Assembly (NCBI GenBank): GCA_905221605.1
Contig: CAJNDS010002831.1
Location: 126,001 to 154,552 of the forward strand
Origin: Symbiodinium natans
Taxonomy: Eukaryota; Sar; Dinophyceae; Suessiales; Symbiodiniaceae
Direction: 5' to 3'
DNA length: 28,552 bases
The position numbers and the translations under genes are program-made. The notes under the pieces are model-generated. The model saw nothing but the letters and a program-made list of their open reading frames with translations. It made no database searches and was not told where the DNA came from. Numbering within the stretch: position 1 is the stretch's first letter; every line of letters begins with the position of its first letter. Of the stretch, positions 1 to 8,535 are shown piece after piece.

Positions 1-50
1 CCCCCCCACCCCCCCCTCCCCCCCCCCTCCCAAACAGAGCAGGCGTCGCC
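1..50. repeat. C-rich homopolymer tract
   Basis: Almost pure C with a few A/T interruptions at the window edge. Similar C tracts recur at about 1131-1142, 2634-2653, 3962-3986 and 7857-7874, and G tracts at about 13398-13410, 14119-14134 and 16278-16301. They lie in non-coding sequence, often upstream of exon-like blocks. Confidence 0.9.
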
Positions 51-482
51 CGCATGACCAACCATCAGAGCTCGGACGGCCAGGGCCAAAGATACCTCGG
101 AGGTCGGGAGCTTCGAGGTGTGCTGCAGCCTCTTCTCCCCTCACCGACACCCACCCCCCCTCCCAAGGCCCCTAAACAACGCGCCAAAGCCCTTTTGTTG
201 CGACAAAATGTTCATTCTCCTAAGCCCCTGATCCGCCCCGCCTCTCTCCCTCAAAAGATGCCCTTAAAGAAAGGAACCTTAGACACAAGACTTCCCCGAA
301 CCCCTCTGAGTCTCAAGACAAGGCCCCTTAAAAACCCCAAGCCACAAGACTTCCCCCCCGAATCCTCTGAGTCTCAAAAAAAAAGGCCACTATGAAAAAC
401 TTAAGCCACTTAAGACTTACCCTCCCTAATCCTCTGAGTCTCAGCCCCTTAAAACCCCAGACTTCCCCCCGAATCCTCCGAG
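51..482. other. Intron-like C-rich stretch, no clear gene
   Basis: Pyrimidine-rich sequence with repeated short phrases such as 'cctctgagtctca' (near 303, 363 and 432), indicating local degenerate duplication. An ATG frame from 54 stays open for 113 codons but its product is mostly Pro/Lys/Leu from the C-rich composition, so I do not call it a gene. Confidence 0.5.
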
Positions 483-555
483 TCACCCTCCGGAGTGAGC
501 GGGATGAGCTCATTGACCTGATCACCGCCGCCGGGGGCGGAAGCCTCTTGGACAG
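483..555 (+). CDS. Candidate internal exon (acidic/hydrophobic block)
   Basis: The block follows an AG and ends at a GTTTCA donor. One frame reads VTLRSERDELIDLITAAGG and continues SLLD, with codon use and composition very unlike the flanking low-complexity DNA. A helical segment is likely. No family recognised; it may belong to the same intron-rich gene as the EF-hand exons downstream. Confidence 0.4.
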
Positions 556-634
556 GTTTCAGAAACCTTAAGTTCCCGCTCCTTATGACTCTTCGGGTTT
601 GTTCCATAAGTAAAAAACTATCGCCCCCTTTCGT

Positions 635-646
635 CATTTTGGCTCA
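635..646 (+). other. Fragment resembling the dinoflagellate spliced leader
   Basis: The 12-mer CATTTTGGCTCA is identical to the central part of the conserved 22-nt dinoflagellate spliced leader, followed here by GG rather than AG. Relict leaders of this kind mark genes re-integrated from mature trans-spliced mRNA. No clear coding sequence follows, so this may be chance or a decayed retrocopy. Confidence 0.25.
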
Positions 647-1248
647 GGAGTTTGGGGGTGGCCCTACAGAAGGCCCGACCAGTCACTAGTCCCCAATAGA
701 CAACTTGCAGAACCTAGTTGACAAGAACTCAAGGAGTTGTGTTCCTGTACCTCGCCTAGAGAGCTGGGTACTTTAAGCATCCCCCCGAGTTTACCGAGGA
801 TCAGAAGCCTTTCTCCCTTTCTTTGTTTGGGTGTAGCGTGTAAGTCCAAGGGATCAGGCTCCCCTAAACCCCAAACCCATCCAAACCCTAAACCGCAGGA
901 TTGAAATGGAAATCGTCTGGCAGCAATGGGCAGTGTAGAGGGGGTAGAGTAGAGTGTAGCCCACCATGGGCTATCCCTACATGGGTTCTAAAGAGGGGAA
1001 TCCTTTTCGAAAACGGAACCTTTCTCTTATGGTTTTTTCTTGGAATCTCGAACACCTTTCAGATGGGAGGCACCGCGAAGCCGTGCATGGCCCAAGCCGA
1101 AGAGAGCACATGAGCCGATGGGCGGGAAGCCCCCCCCCCCCCCTCAAAACCCAACTACATAGCCCCATACTTTCCGCAGACCATTTGCAGAACCCTGCAT
1201 GAACCATTTGTACACTTAAGAGACCATGCCCCCAAGAATTGGTGGGCT

Positions 1249-1310
1249 CCCTAAACCCTAAACCCTAAACCCTAAACCCTAAACCCTAAACCCTAAACCC
1301 TAAACCCTAG
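1249..1310. repeat. Interstitial telomere-type repeat (CCCTAAA)n
   Basis: About eight nearly perfect CCCTAAA units on the + strand. Confidence 0.95.
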
Positions 1311-1405
1311 GGTTCTGCAAGGAAGCCTTGCCAATCCCAGGTCTGATGCGGGGCTGGAGGTGCCCGGGAGGTTAGCTGAGGAGTTCAGCTTGAAGGTTCA
1401 CCCGG

Positions 1406-1545
1406 TAGGGTTTTTAATCTTAGGGTTTTATCGGTGTTTTTAGGGTTTCTAGGGTTTATAGGGTTTATAAGGTTTATTTATAGGGTTTATAGGGTTTCTC
1501 GGGTTTAGGGGTTTAGGGTTTACAGGGTTTTGGGGTTTATAGGGT
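1406..1545. repeat. Degenerate TTTAGGG-type repeat
   Basis: Many TTTAGGG, TTTATAGGG and GGTTTATAGGG units with substitutions. The orientation is opposite to the block at 1249, so the two could pair as an imperfect inverted repeat. Confidence 0.8.
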
Positions 1546-2059
1546 TTAGTGTCTCAGTCATGAGTACTGGGGAGGAGGGGGGGCGAGAACTGCGCAGTTC
1601 CCGGCAGTACCATAGGCCTTCGGATGCACAAGAGGGTTGAGGGTTCAAGGTTTATAGGGCTTTTGGGTGTTTACAGGTACCCAACAAAAGTCCGTCAATG
1701 TGTACCTCCCTCCCCTTTCGTTTTGGTGGAAGTATGTAATGTAGATGCCCGTTAAACTGGCGGGGCTTTGTTGTGCGAGGAGATCCATCCCCAATGTGCA
1801 GGGAGTACCTATCCGGACAAGGGGGGAAACCCTAAACCCTCCTAGATGACAAGGGTCTTTCAAGATCCAAACCCCGTGAATCTCTATACGAGACGCGGCC
1901 CTCAAGGAAGGAAGCCAGACAGAACCCCAAAACCCGAAGCCAAAACCCTGAAACGAAACCCCCCTCCCCCCCTCCCACCAATCCCAATTCCCCAAACCCC
2001 GCCCCCTTACCCCCCTCTAAACCCTAAACCCTAAAAACTAAACCCTCCCCTCCCCTCAG

Positions 2060-2118
2060 CACAAGATGCTTTTGGCAGGCAAGCCCTCGACCCGCAAGGA
2101 GAGCTAGAGGCCGATCCT
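2060..2118 (+). CDS. Candidate internal exon
   Basis: A pyrimidine tract (cctcccctcccctcag) precedes the block and GTAAAG follows it. The frame reads QDAFGRQALDPQGELEADP. The strong acceptor tract, the good donor and the acidic protein-like composition together support an exon. Telomere-type CCCTAAA repeats lie just upstream of the acceptor. Function unknown. Confidence 0.45.
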
Positions 2119-2286
2119 GTAAAGCTTGTGGGTTGAGTTACGAAAGGGTGTTGGATTGGGGTAGCTTCAGCCCAAAATCACCCCCAAATACCCACATGCC
2201 CAAATCGGAATCCTCCTTTCAAGTGGTCGTGGGTGGCATACTTGGTATGAGAGTCCTCTTATGATGAGAACGCCACACTTTCTCAG

Positions 2287-2321
2287 CGATGCCCGAGGTT
2301 GACTATGACGATTTCTGCCGG
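2287..2321 (+). CDS. Candidate exon, second half of an EF-hand
   Basis: The frame between AG and GTGACA encodes MPEVDYDDFCR. This matches the end of an EF-hand loop and the start of its exiting helix (pattern V-D-Y-D-D-F). The 'DxDMPE' type of loop also occurs at 23730-23800, suggesting paralogous repeats. Short, so only moderately supported. Confidence 0.35.
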
Positions 2322-3014
2322 GTGACAGGGCGCCAGCCTCAGCTTCGACTGTGTCATGTTGAGCTATCCCCCTGCAATAGGGTTACCCTCTTGGTCCTGG
2401 AAACTCCCTGTCCTGGATGTGTTTTTTGAAGAGGCTCTGATGGCATGCTTGAAGAATAATTGCTTTTGGGCATTCGGTTTTGGGATAAAATGGAGAAGTA
2501 AGTTAGAGGGCTTACGGCATGTTTGGCGCGTGTCTTGCCTTCACCTGGCGTCGCTGACAAACCTATGCTATGCACTACGTCGAGCTATGCGTTTGTTGAC
2601 AGAAGCCTGCACCGCATGTTCCACCCTTACGCCCCCCCCCCCCCCCCCCCCCCGCACCCCCCGAGTACTCCATATTTCGGTCAGGCAGTGGCGATGGGTC
2701 GGGGACATCAATGCTCTTTTTGGGGGCGATGGCGTCGGTGCCCAAGTGATGCTACAGGTCCCTTCGGGAGTGCAGTGAAGTCAACTCTTCCAAGGACAGG
2801 GCTTACAGGGTTTTCTTGCTCAGCAATAGAGGGAGCCTTTTCAGGGATTCTCCACTGATCCAGCCGACCATGAGTCAGAGCACTTGCGAAAATTAGGGTC
2901 CCGTTGTGAGTCCTTCATAAATGTAGTACGGCACCCTGAAACGAAGGACCCACGAAACATGACCTTGTTTTGGAGAGCTTTTCCCATTTCTTGCTTCCCT
3001 GAGTTACTTCCCAG
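2322..3014. other. Intron-like stretch
   Basis: Holds a C tract (2634-2653) and overlapping open frames on both strands (for example + 2356-2778) whose products become proline runs across the C tract. I see no exon I would defend. Confidence 0.4.
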
Positions 3015-3085
3015 CCTGGTGCGCCGAGGATCTGGACCATTTGTCCCTGATGGAGATTGCCAACAAAGAAGGCATGAGAGGGGAA
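3015..3085 (+). CDS. Candidate internal exon
   Basis: After ttcccag the frame encodes WCAEDLDHLSLMEIANKEG followed by MRGE, up to a GTTTGG donor. The acidic amphipathic composition is typical of a folded protein; 'EDLDHL' resembles the exiting helix of dinoflagellate EF-hands ('EDLAWLD' at 21803-21889). Homology is not certain. Confidence 0.45.
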
Positions 3086-3180
3086 GTTTGGAGTACTCCG
3101 CCTTCAGCCGTTTTTAGGAAGCACCATCCCCTTACATTCATTCGCAGGAGGATTTCGGACTTACTCCGTCTCTTAGGCGT

Positions 3181-3262
3181 CCTAAACCTTAAACCCTACA
3201 CCCTACACCCTACACCCTAAACCCTAAACCCTAAACCCTAAACCCTAAACCCTAAACCCTAA
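3181..3262. repeat. Interstitial telomere-type repeat (CCCTAAA)n
   Basis: A run of CCCTAAA and CCCTACA units directly upstream of the candidate acceptor at 3267. Confidence 0.95.
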
Positions 3263-3267
3263 GCCAG

Positions 3268-3309
3268 GCAAGCTGATGAACAACTTCATGCCGGCAGCTG
3301 AAGGGGGCG
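3268..3309 (+). CDS. Candidate short exon
   Basis: The block follows CCCTAAA repeats and 'aagccag'. The frame reads GKLMNNFMPAAEGG up to a GTATTT donor. It stays open further (to about 3354), so a longer exon is possible. No domain recognised. Confidence 0.35.
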
Positions 3310-3354
3310 GTATTTGGGCAGGAAGCCTCCCAGCCTGGGCGCAGTTCTCCATTG

Positions 3355-3400
3355 TTTTTATTACTATTATTACTATTATTATTCTTATTATTATTATTAT
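3355..3400. repeat. ATT/ACT trinucleotide microsatellite
   Basis: Imperfect (TTA)n with TACTAT interruptions, inside the inferred intron. Confidence 0.9.
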
Positions 3401-3476
3401 GTTTGGGGGAGGGGGGGGAGGATTCTAGTGTTTAGGGTGTAGGGTTTCTAGGGGGCATGCCCTTCCTTGCCCCAAG

Positions 3477-3560
3477 GCGGTGGATCAAAGAGGAGTTCGG
3501 CTCTCCCGCTGATTTCTTCGTGGCCTTAGATGCCAACAAGAAAGGGAAGGCCGGAAGCCC
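3477..3560 (+). CDS. EF-hand exon
   Basis: The exon is bounded by 'ccccaag' and an excellent donor GTAAGA. It encodes an EF-hand-like unit: an entering helix (RWIKEEFGSPADFFVAL) and the loop DANKKGKAG (D at loop positions 1, N at 3, G at 6). EF-hands bind Ca2+; the loop here lacks an acidic residue at position 5, so binding may be weak or lost. One of many EF-type exons on this strand. Confidence 0.55.
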
Positions 3561-3794
3561 GTAAGAGCATAGAGATGCAAGCAAGTCAGTAGTGAAGCTG
3601 TCGTTGTTGGTGCCTTTAGAGAACTTCTTGCAAGTGTGGGAGTGGGGGGGAAGGCTGTGACAACAGTCTGTGGTGTAGTTTTGCGAGCTACTCGTAGCCT
3701 GTGTGGGAATGCTATCTCAGTGAGGAGAAGGCCGGGAAGTGGGGTCTGGCATGGTGCATTTGAATAAACACCTGCTCCCCCTTCCGCGGTGCAG
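3561..3794. other. Intron
   Basis: From the GTAAGA donor to 'ggtgcag'. No internal exon seen. Overlapping minus-strand frames run through this region but become a glycine run at the C tract and look like shadows. Confidence 0.4.
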
Positions 3795-3958
3795 GTGGCC
3801 AGACACACCTTTGTTTCCTTCTGCGTGAACCGGAACTTTAAGGCTGGGGCCTCTGCCTGCTGTGGCTTCCGCATCAAGTCGAGCAGCTGCCAGCATCCAC
3901 CATGTTGCCTCCAGAAGTTGAGGGCAGAAGCCGGGGATCCCTTGAAAAGAAGTCTCCG
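3795..3958 (+). CDS. Candidate cysteine-rich exon
   Basis: Between 'gtgcag' and a GTAACC donor a 164-nt frame encodes a Cys/Ser-rich segment, including ARHTFVSFCVNRNFKAG, ACCGFRIKSSSCQ and CCLQKLRAEAG. Six cysteines in about 30 residues could bind metal or form disulfides. The minus strand is also open here (3485-4015), but its product ends in a glycine homopolymer. Unrecognised family. Confidence 0.4.
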
Positions 3959-3961
3959 GTA

Positions 3962-3986
3962 ACCCCCCCCCCCCCCCCCCCCCCCC
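3962..3986. repeat. C homopolymer
   Basis: About 25 consecutive C just inside the inferred donor side of the intron. Confidence 0.95.
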
Positions 3987-4016
3987 GAATGAAACTCAGC
4001 ACACCGTGATCGCAAT

Positions 4017-4063
4017 CCTAAACCCTAAACCCTAAACCCTAAACCCTAAACCCTAAACCCTAA
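4017..4063. repeat. Interstitial telomere-type repeat (CCCTAAA)n
   Basis: Six to seven perfect units. Confidence 0.95.
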
Positions 4064-4179
4064 TCATCGGCGTAATGCACCTTCCACTCCACGCATCCTC
4101 CCCAAGCCCTGCTGGCTCAGAAGCCCTCAAAATCAGACGGTAGCTTCCCCCCAAATGATTCGGGATCCCGGGCTTTGTA

Positions 4180-4378
4180 ACCCTAACCCTAAACCCTAAA
4201 CACTAAACCCTAAACCCCAAACCCCAAACCCCAAACCCTAAACCCTAAACCCTAAACCCTAAACCCTAAACCCTAAACCCTAAACCCTAAACCCTAAACC
4301 CTAAACCCTAAACCCTAAACCATAAACCCTAAACCCTAAACCCTAAACCCTAAACCCTAAACCCTAAACCCTAAACCC
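4180..4378. repeat. Longest telomere-type array in the window
   Basis: About 28 units of CCCTAAA with a few CCCCAAA, CACTAAA and CCATAAA variants, ending about 20 bp before the acceptor of the next EF-hand-like exon. Flanked by unique sequence on both sides, so it is interstitial, not a chromosome end. Confidence 0.97.
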
Positions 4379-4398
4379 TGCCCCTGCAAAGGCTTCAG

Positions 4399-4485
4399 AG
4401 TCGGACCTGAACCGTGTCTTTGACTGCATCGACACAGGCCCTCAATCGGGAATCGAGCTCCCGATTCCCGCCCCCTCCCCTCCCG
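4399..4485 (+). CDS. EF-hand-like exon
   Basis: Follows 'ggcttcag'. The frame reads SDLNRVFDCIDTGPQSGIELP: an F-x-x-I-D entering helix and a loop D-T-G-P-Q-S-G-I-E with the conserved hydrophobic residue at position 8. The pattern is close to the exon at 25870 (RTLFDCLDLDSGD). The loop is degenerate in Ca2+ ligands. The 3' border (GTTTCC) is uncertain. Confidence 0.5.
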
Positions 4486-4512
4486 GTTTCCGAAGATGGG
4501 GGGTGCCCTTCT

Positions 4513-4545
4513 TTAGGGTTTAGGGTTTAGGGTTTAGGGTTTAGG
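4513..4545. repeat. TTTAGGG repeat
   Basis: Four to five units in the orientation opposite to the array at 4180, on the donor side of the EF-type exon. Confidence 0.95.
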
Positions 4546-4561
4546 GGGGGATAATGTAAAG

Positions 4562-4592
4562 ATGACGGCAGTGTTTCGGGGATATATGAGGG
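4562..4592 (+). CDS. Candidate EF-hand half exon
   Basis: After 'tgtaaag' the frame AT GAC GGC... encodes DGSVSGIYE; if the preceding exon supplies a G, the first codon is also Asp. This fits EF loop positions 4 to 13. The 3' border is unclear: a GC donor is possible, and an in-frame stop occurs soon after. The TIR element at 4624 follows immediately. Confidence 0.35.
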
Positions 4593-4623
4593 GCACCCCT
4601 AATGTGGGAAATGCCCGCAAGAA

Positions 4624-4739
4624 CTTGGTAGCCCAGGGGTACCCTTTTTCCATGGTTTGTGGGTTCAAAGTTCCCCTTAAAAAGGTATCCAACCCCCAAA
4701 AAGCCTGCCCTTATGATGCTTAGTAGCTGGGCGACCAAG
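4624..4739 (+). mobile_element. Introner-like/MITE-like TIR element, copy 1
   Basis: A 116-bp element. Its left end CTTGGTAGCCCAG and right end CTGGGCGACCAAG are inverted repeats (12 of 13 match). The interior is shared with the copy at 13580 ('GGGTACCCTTTT', 'GGGTTCAA.GTTCCCC', 'CCAACCC', 'TGCCCTTATG'). The right end AAG is directly followed by a frame that reads like an exon. CAAGAA occurs at both edges (4618-4623 and 4736-4741). No coding capacity, so it would be non-autonomous. Confidence 0.7.
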
Positions 4740-4801
4740 AAACAAACACCCTGATTTCGACGGAAGGCCGAGGCGCCCTTCATCAAACAATCAAGGAAGG
4801 G
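4740..4801 (+). CDS. Candidate exon abutting the TIR element
   Basis: Begins right after the AAG that ends the repeat element and runs to a GTCTAC donor. The frame reads TNTLISTEGRGALHQTIKEG. Composition is protein-like and unlike the surrounding DNA. Function unknown. Confidence 0.4.
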
Positions 4802-5304
4802 GTCTACCAATGGGGCTTGGTGTGGTCTTCGGGCCCTTGTCACAGCTCTGCCTTTGGGATTTCTCCATGTACACTGCGCGCCAGAGCCCTTCTTGGGTTT
4901 TGCCCAGTTCTCTTCTGCTGGGGGCATCCGGCCTCGGCGCTACATCCTTTCCCAAAGCCCTCAAACGAAGGCACGCGCTTTGAAGTTCCGGGTGCTCCTG
5001 CTTGGAAGACCTGAAAACGGATGCTTTTGGTCTTCATCTTTTCCTCCTTACTATTGTAGGGGGATCCTATTATCTGGGGGTCCATTTAAGGGGGTCCGCT
5101 ATCTTCGTAAACCTCCAGATTGTGTCAGGGGACATCGGGTCCATCGTGAAGGAGGACCGGCTCCCAGCACAAAAAGAGAGCAGTTGTGATGGCCCCCCCC
5201 CTCACTTGCCCTTGTGAGCCTGCGTCGTGTGTAAGGGTTGAGGGGGAGAAGAAAAAAAAGGTAGAACAGCGCAGCTGCAGGTTTTTCCCTCTTTTTATCC
5301 CTAG
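4802..5304. other. Mixed stretch, possible exons not resolved
   Basis: Several + frames stay open (4817-5014, 4854-5189, 5002-5217). The segment near 5098-5180 (…SGDIGSIVKEDRLPAQK…) looks protein-like, but I cannot fix its borders. The stretch ends in a pyrimidine tract serving the acceptor at 5304. Confidence 0.3.
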
Positions 5305-5371
5305 GCCCTACCTAAACCCCAATATCCAACTGTCAAGGACTGCATCTTCCTCGAGCTGGATCCTATGAAGC
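5305..5371 (+). CDS. EF-hand-like exon
   Basis: A strong pyrimidine tract with 'ccctag' precedes it, and the in-frame TAG at the acceptor shows the frame cannot extend upstream. The phase-0 frame reads ALPKPQYPTVKDCIFLELD then PMK, with a donor GTAACG. F-L-E-L-D-P-M-K resembles the F-x-x-L-D start of EF-type units at 3477 and 21803. Only the first half of the loop is in this exon. Confidence 0.5.
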
Positions 5372-6268
5372 GTAACGAGGAGCCCGGATCCTAGCATGCC
5401 TTGACGCGGTTCTATCACAGCGCCCCCTTTCCTTCGATTCAAAAGGGAACCCTTGAGAAGGGTTGAGAGTCATCGTGCGGGTGAAGTTTTGACCCATATC
5501 TCCAAATCTTGGAGGCCAGTTGGGGCTCAAAATGATGGGCTTTTGTGGCGTGGCATTAGTTTCCATCATGCTTCCAAGCAATCAGTTTAAAAACACAGGC
5601 AGAAGGCCAATAAGCTGCCGGGCTCTTCAACGATCTCGCGGGATACGGCTCCGCCCTGATGAGGCATTTTCATGGCCCCTGTGGCATTCCAGACTGTTAC
5701 CAGGATGGGCTACTGGGCCCTATAATCCCCAGAATCAACCCCATAAAGGCCTTTTCAACCATGTGTAGAGTAGAATGGCCCATACTGGTCTGCAAAGCCG
5801 CCCCAAGAGGCCTTTATTTTTAAGTTTGGGCTTCTGTGCATCCCTACACCGAGGCGCCAGCGCGGTGGCCTCGTCAGGGCACCGGTCTCAGCCATCGATA
5901 TGCGTGCAAGGGTTCAGGGCCTTTAGTCGCAAATGAAGAAAGACATGATCGTGCACCATGTGAAGTATGAATAGGCCGCGCATTTAGGTCTTGTAGCTTG
6001 ATTCCCCTTGAGAACACGAAAGCGGCATGAAGAAACCAAGTGCTATTCCTATTTCCAAGCAAACTGGCCTCCCCAAGAAACTCCGGCATAGCTTAGTAAC
6101 CCTCCAAAGCACACCTTCTGCGGTAAGAATTGGAACAGGTAGTTTCAGGGTTCAGGAAGTTTTCCGATTTTTTCTCATTTCCCTTGAGGAATGGAAGCAG
6201 CGCGCTGCCATGGAGTTCTTACAAAACGCATGGCGCCCGATGGGGAGGAGTTCTTTTGAAGACTCTAG
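5372..6268. other. Intron-like stretch with weak exon candidates
   Basis: Two blocks look partly coding: 5613-5810 (+), a frame open to a stop with GLFNDLAGYGSALMRHF near its start, and 5878-5930 (+), reading APVSAIDMRAR before GTTCAG, which resembles an EF entering helix plus 'ID'. Neither has two clear splice borders. The minus strand has open frames at 5363-5581 and 5874-6089 without recognisable content. Confidence 0.3.
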
Positions 6269-6344
6269 CGGGACTGGGGTGTTGTGTATATTTTTGTTGG
6301 GCCTCGACGAGAGTCATGATGGAGCGGTTTCGCAAGCGACGGGC
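6269..6344 (+). CDS. EF-hand exon
   Basis: The frame ends at a GTAGGC donor and contains a near-canonical EF loop: IFLLGLDESHDGAVSQATG, with D-E-S-H-D-G-A-V-S giving D at 1, S at 3, D at 5, G at 6 and V at 8. The upstream acceptor (ctctag) is less certain. Likely a Ca2+-binding unit of the same gene family as 13457 and 25488. Confidence 0.5.
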
Positions 6345-6924
6345 GTAGGCACACAATAGACAGGAGCACACCTGCTGGAACCGGCCGCCCGGCTGCTTGT
6401 ACTCACGGTGTGTACTTCGTCCCATGCTTTGCAGTCTTCAACCCACCTGGCACTGATTGCCGCAACTTGCAACTGGTTGCAACGCCATGCCCCACATGCC
6501 TTCAAAGCCCGCGGCTGTCAAGGCGCGAACTGGGCTGAAGCCGCTGCCAGGGGAGGAGAGTGGGGCCCCTGGAACTTTACATGTATATCACGGCGTCTAC
6601 ATCGAGGTCGTATTGTGGCTGTTCCTGTCCGGAAGAGATGGGGTAACAGGGTCTCCAGTTTGGGGGTCCTTCAGCCCTGTTGCTTGGGCATGTTGTTTAT
6701 GAGGATTCGGCGATTGGGGTCAGGCTTCAGGACCGATTTCAGGATTTAAGGGAATTCGTTTTTTGGAATGCTGATTGTCTGTGTGCCAACGCTGTGAGCG
6801 TTCGCATTGCGGCGATCGGGTGGGGAGCGTGGACCAAGGGTCGCCCACCAAAGACCCCTCCAAGAGCCGCGGGCGACAAAAACTGGTCCAAGAGAGGTCC
6901 ACACTCTGTGGGCAGTGAAGCCAG
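6345..6924. other. Open but unresolved stretch
   Basis: The + strand is open in several frames. The segment at 6363-6404 (AHLLEPAARLLVL before GTGTGT) and the block at 6509-6580 (GANWAEAAARGGEWGPWNF) look protein-like. Borders cannot be fixed and overlapping frames compete, so I leave them as possible exons. Confidence 0.3.
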
Positions 6925-7052
6925 GACTGCGCTGGCATCGAGAGGGGATTCCTGTGCTCACCCGGAGAGGAATCACAATTGGTGAAATTGCGCCCCCACG
7001 CGGTCGGAAGCAGAAGTTTGTTTGCTCGGAGAGGTGTCGCAACTTCCAGGGG
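6925..7052 (+). CDS. Candidate basic exon
   Basis: Following 'gccag', a 128-nt frame encodes LRWHREGIPVLTRRGITIG, then EIAPPRGRKQKFVCSERCR, up to a GTTAGG donor. Strong basic character with C-x3-C near the end. The frame continues open upstream to 6807, so the exon may be longer. Function unknown. Confidence 0.45.
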
Positions 7053-7166
7053 GTTAGGCTTGAAGATAGCTTTTTGCTTCTTATTACCCATAGTCCGCCC
7101 CCAAACCTGCCTCAGTTCCAGGGACCCTCAACTAAAGTTGAAGGAAGCACATGTCCACCCAAGTAG

Positions 7167-7271
7167 CTCATGGCTACGCTTCCACCAGGTGTGGCCTTGC
7201 CAGAGAGGCATCGGCTCGCGCCGAGGCCGTGGCAGGCCCTCCGAGGGCATCTTCGGGCGCTTTCCAAAACA
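7167..7271 (+). CDS. Candidate internal exon, phase 0-0
   Basis: Exactly 35 codons between 'aagtag' and a GTTGCG donor, reading LMATLPPGVALPERHRLAP, then RPWQALRGHLRALSKT. GC-rich third positions and no low complexity. A short CCCTAAA block (7292-7318) follows in the intron. No family recognised. Confidence 0.45.
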
Positions 7272-7558
7272 GTTGCGTTGATTTTGGGACACCCTAAACC
7301 CTCAACCCTAAACCCTAAGTTCTTTGGGGCATGCTGGGGCGGGGGGGGGTTGTTTCGGTGTTTCGGGCTGGGAACCTGAGGTTTTCTGGACGCGAGGGTG
7401 AGCTCCGAAGGTGTCGCGTCCGTTGGAGTCTTGGGTTCTGAGATTCAAGTCCGCTGATCTTCCACAGGCCATTTGGTGGTCAGAGGTGCTGCTTCGCCCA
7501 TGTATAATGGCCTTGTCAGGCATCACAATGCTTGCAAAGAGTAGACACGGACCCCCAG
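7272..7558. other. Intron-like stretch
   Basis: Contains CCCTAAA/CCCTCAA units (7292-7318) and a G tract. A block after 'ccacag' at 7469 stays open in two frames but has no clear donor. Confidence 0.35.
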
Positions 7559-7603
7559 TTTGTTGTCAGCATGGATCGCGTGAAGGGTCCCAAAATAAAC
7601 AAC
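7559..7603 (+). CDS. Candidate degenerate EF-hand exon
   Basis: Between 'cccccag' and a GTATCA donor, 15 codons read FVVSMDRVKGPKINN. The spacing F-x-x-x-M-D-R-V-K-G-P-K-I-N parallels the EF-type exon at 21803 (F-T-S-L-D-S-M-G-C-N-L-I-T). Ca2+ ligands are mostly missing, so this would be a structural EF-hand. Short and therefore tentative. Confidence 0.4.
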
Positions 7604-7905
7604 GTATCATGTTCGTGCTTTTGCTTGGGCCCGTACGTGCCAAAAGGGAAACCGTGCTGTGGGACTGCAACACCGGCACCCGAATCTGGTTCCTCGGACA
7701 TGATCGGCCGGACCGAGCCAACATCTCACGTGCCTTTTAACTCATAATGACCCCAAAATGCCCTGAGTTAAGATGTAATGAGACAACAACCCCCAGAAAA
7801 TCCTGTAAAAACCCTCTATGTAACCCTACACTAGCCCCACAAGTACCCTAGACTGCCCCCCCCCCCCCCCCCCCAAAACCCTTAAAGCAAAAGACGCCCT
7901 CGCAG
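7604..7905. other. Intron-like stretch
   Basis: Holds the C tract at 7857-7874. A + frame (to 7740) includes a WD-repeat-like phrase that I rejected as chance. No other exon seen. Confidence 0.4.
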
Positions 7906-7983
7906 GCTGGGGCCTTTGAGCAGATTCCCATGGTCGTTTGCCAGCGGCGTGGGCGGCCGAGCCCTCCCCAAGCACCCCCTTTT
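7906..7983 (+). CDS. Candidate internal exon, phase 0-0
   Basis: After 'ctcgcag', 26 codons read AGAFEQIPMVVCQRRGRPS then PPQAPPF, ending at a GTAGAA donor. Good acceptor and donor. No domain recognised. Confidence 0.4.
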
Positions 7984-8059
7984 GTAGAAACGCCCCGGGG
8001 GAGCCCGAATTAGTCTCCTACGCACTGTTAGAAGGCCTTAAATAGACACCGAGACAAGC

Positions 8060-8178
8060 CCCTAAACCCTAAACCCTAAACCCTAAACCCTAAACCCTAT
8101 AAAACTCTAAACCCTATAAAGCCCTAAACCCTAAACCTTAAACCCTAAACCCTAAACCCTAAACCCTAAACCCTAACC
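8060..8178. repeat. Interstitial telomere-type repeats
   Basis: Two CCCTAAA runs separated by 'TATAAAACTCTAAACCCTATAAAG'-like degenerate units. Confidence 0.93.
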
Positions 8179-8338
8179 CCAAAGCCGAAGCCCCTCCTTC
8201 TATAACCTGAAGCCCCTTAGATCGCCGCTTTTTCTAGTGTTCATTCGGAGGCCCATGGGAGGTGTGGCCCTAATAGGGCTGAGGCTTTAGTTGTCGTGGG
8301 CCAGCTCAGGGTTGACGTGTGTAGCTTCAGGGCTTGGG

Positions 8339-8364
8339 GTCTCTCTCTCTCTCTCTCTCTCTCT
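8339..8364. repeat. CT dinucleotide microsatellite
   Basis: About 12 CT units. Confidence 0.95.
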
Positions 8365-8460
8365 TGTTCAAGGGCGCTGCTTGCTATACTATTGTTTGTA
8401 GCTGCAAGTAATACAGGGGCGCAGTTCCCGCCCCCTAAGCCCCTCCCTCGAGGCTACGAG

Positions 8461-8535
8461 CGGGAGCGCGATGCCCGCTTCAAGCGGAAGTGTGCGCTCG
8501 GCGCCCCAAGGGAGCAGTCCAACAGAGCTCGTCAG
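8461..8535 (+). CDS. Candidate basic exon, phase 0-0
   Basis: Exactly 25 codons from 'ctacgag' to a GTCCAG donor, reading RERDARFKRKCALGAPREQ then SNRARQ. Highly charged, helical. The frame is also open upstream through the CT repeat. Unrecognised. Confidence 0.35.

Larger units (their letters stand above)
556..2059. other. Intron-like stretch with telomere-type repeats
   Basis: No convincing exon seen. It contains a spliced-leader-like 12-mer (635-646), a CCCTAAA block (1249-1310), a long degenerate TTTAGGG/TTTATAGGG stretch (1406-1545) and more CCCTAAA near 2015-2036. Frames open for 60-116 codons occur on both strands but are low-complexity or broken. Confidence 0.5.

Noticed and set aside
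54-395. 113-codon + frame at the window start
   Set aside because: Its composition is set by C-rich low-complexity DNA; no domain or splice support.
3485-4015. 176-codon minus-strand open frame
   Set aside because: Begins in a glycine run from the C tract and overlaps + strand blocks with better splice borders and an EF-hand loop.
4180-4378. Chromosome end (true telomere)
   Set aside because: The array is short, degenerate in places and flanked by unique sequence with exon-like blocks on both sides.
7604-7740. A WD-repeat-like phrase (VLWDCNTGTRIWFLGHD)
   Set aside because: Only one blade-like segment with no neighbours. It lies downstream of a better-supported EF-type micro-exon in another frame, and a chance match is likely.
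8296-8440. Signal-peptide-like N-terminus (hydrophobic stretch after Ser-Leu repeats)
   Set aside because: The hydrophobic stretch partly derives from the CT microsatellite, and no acceptor or start context supports it.
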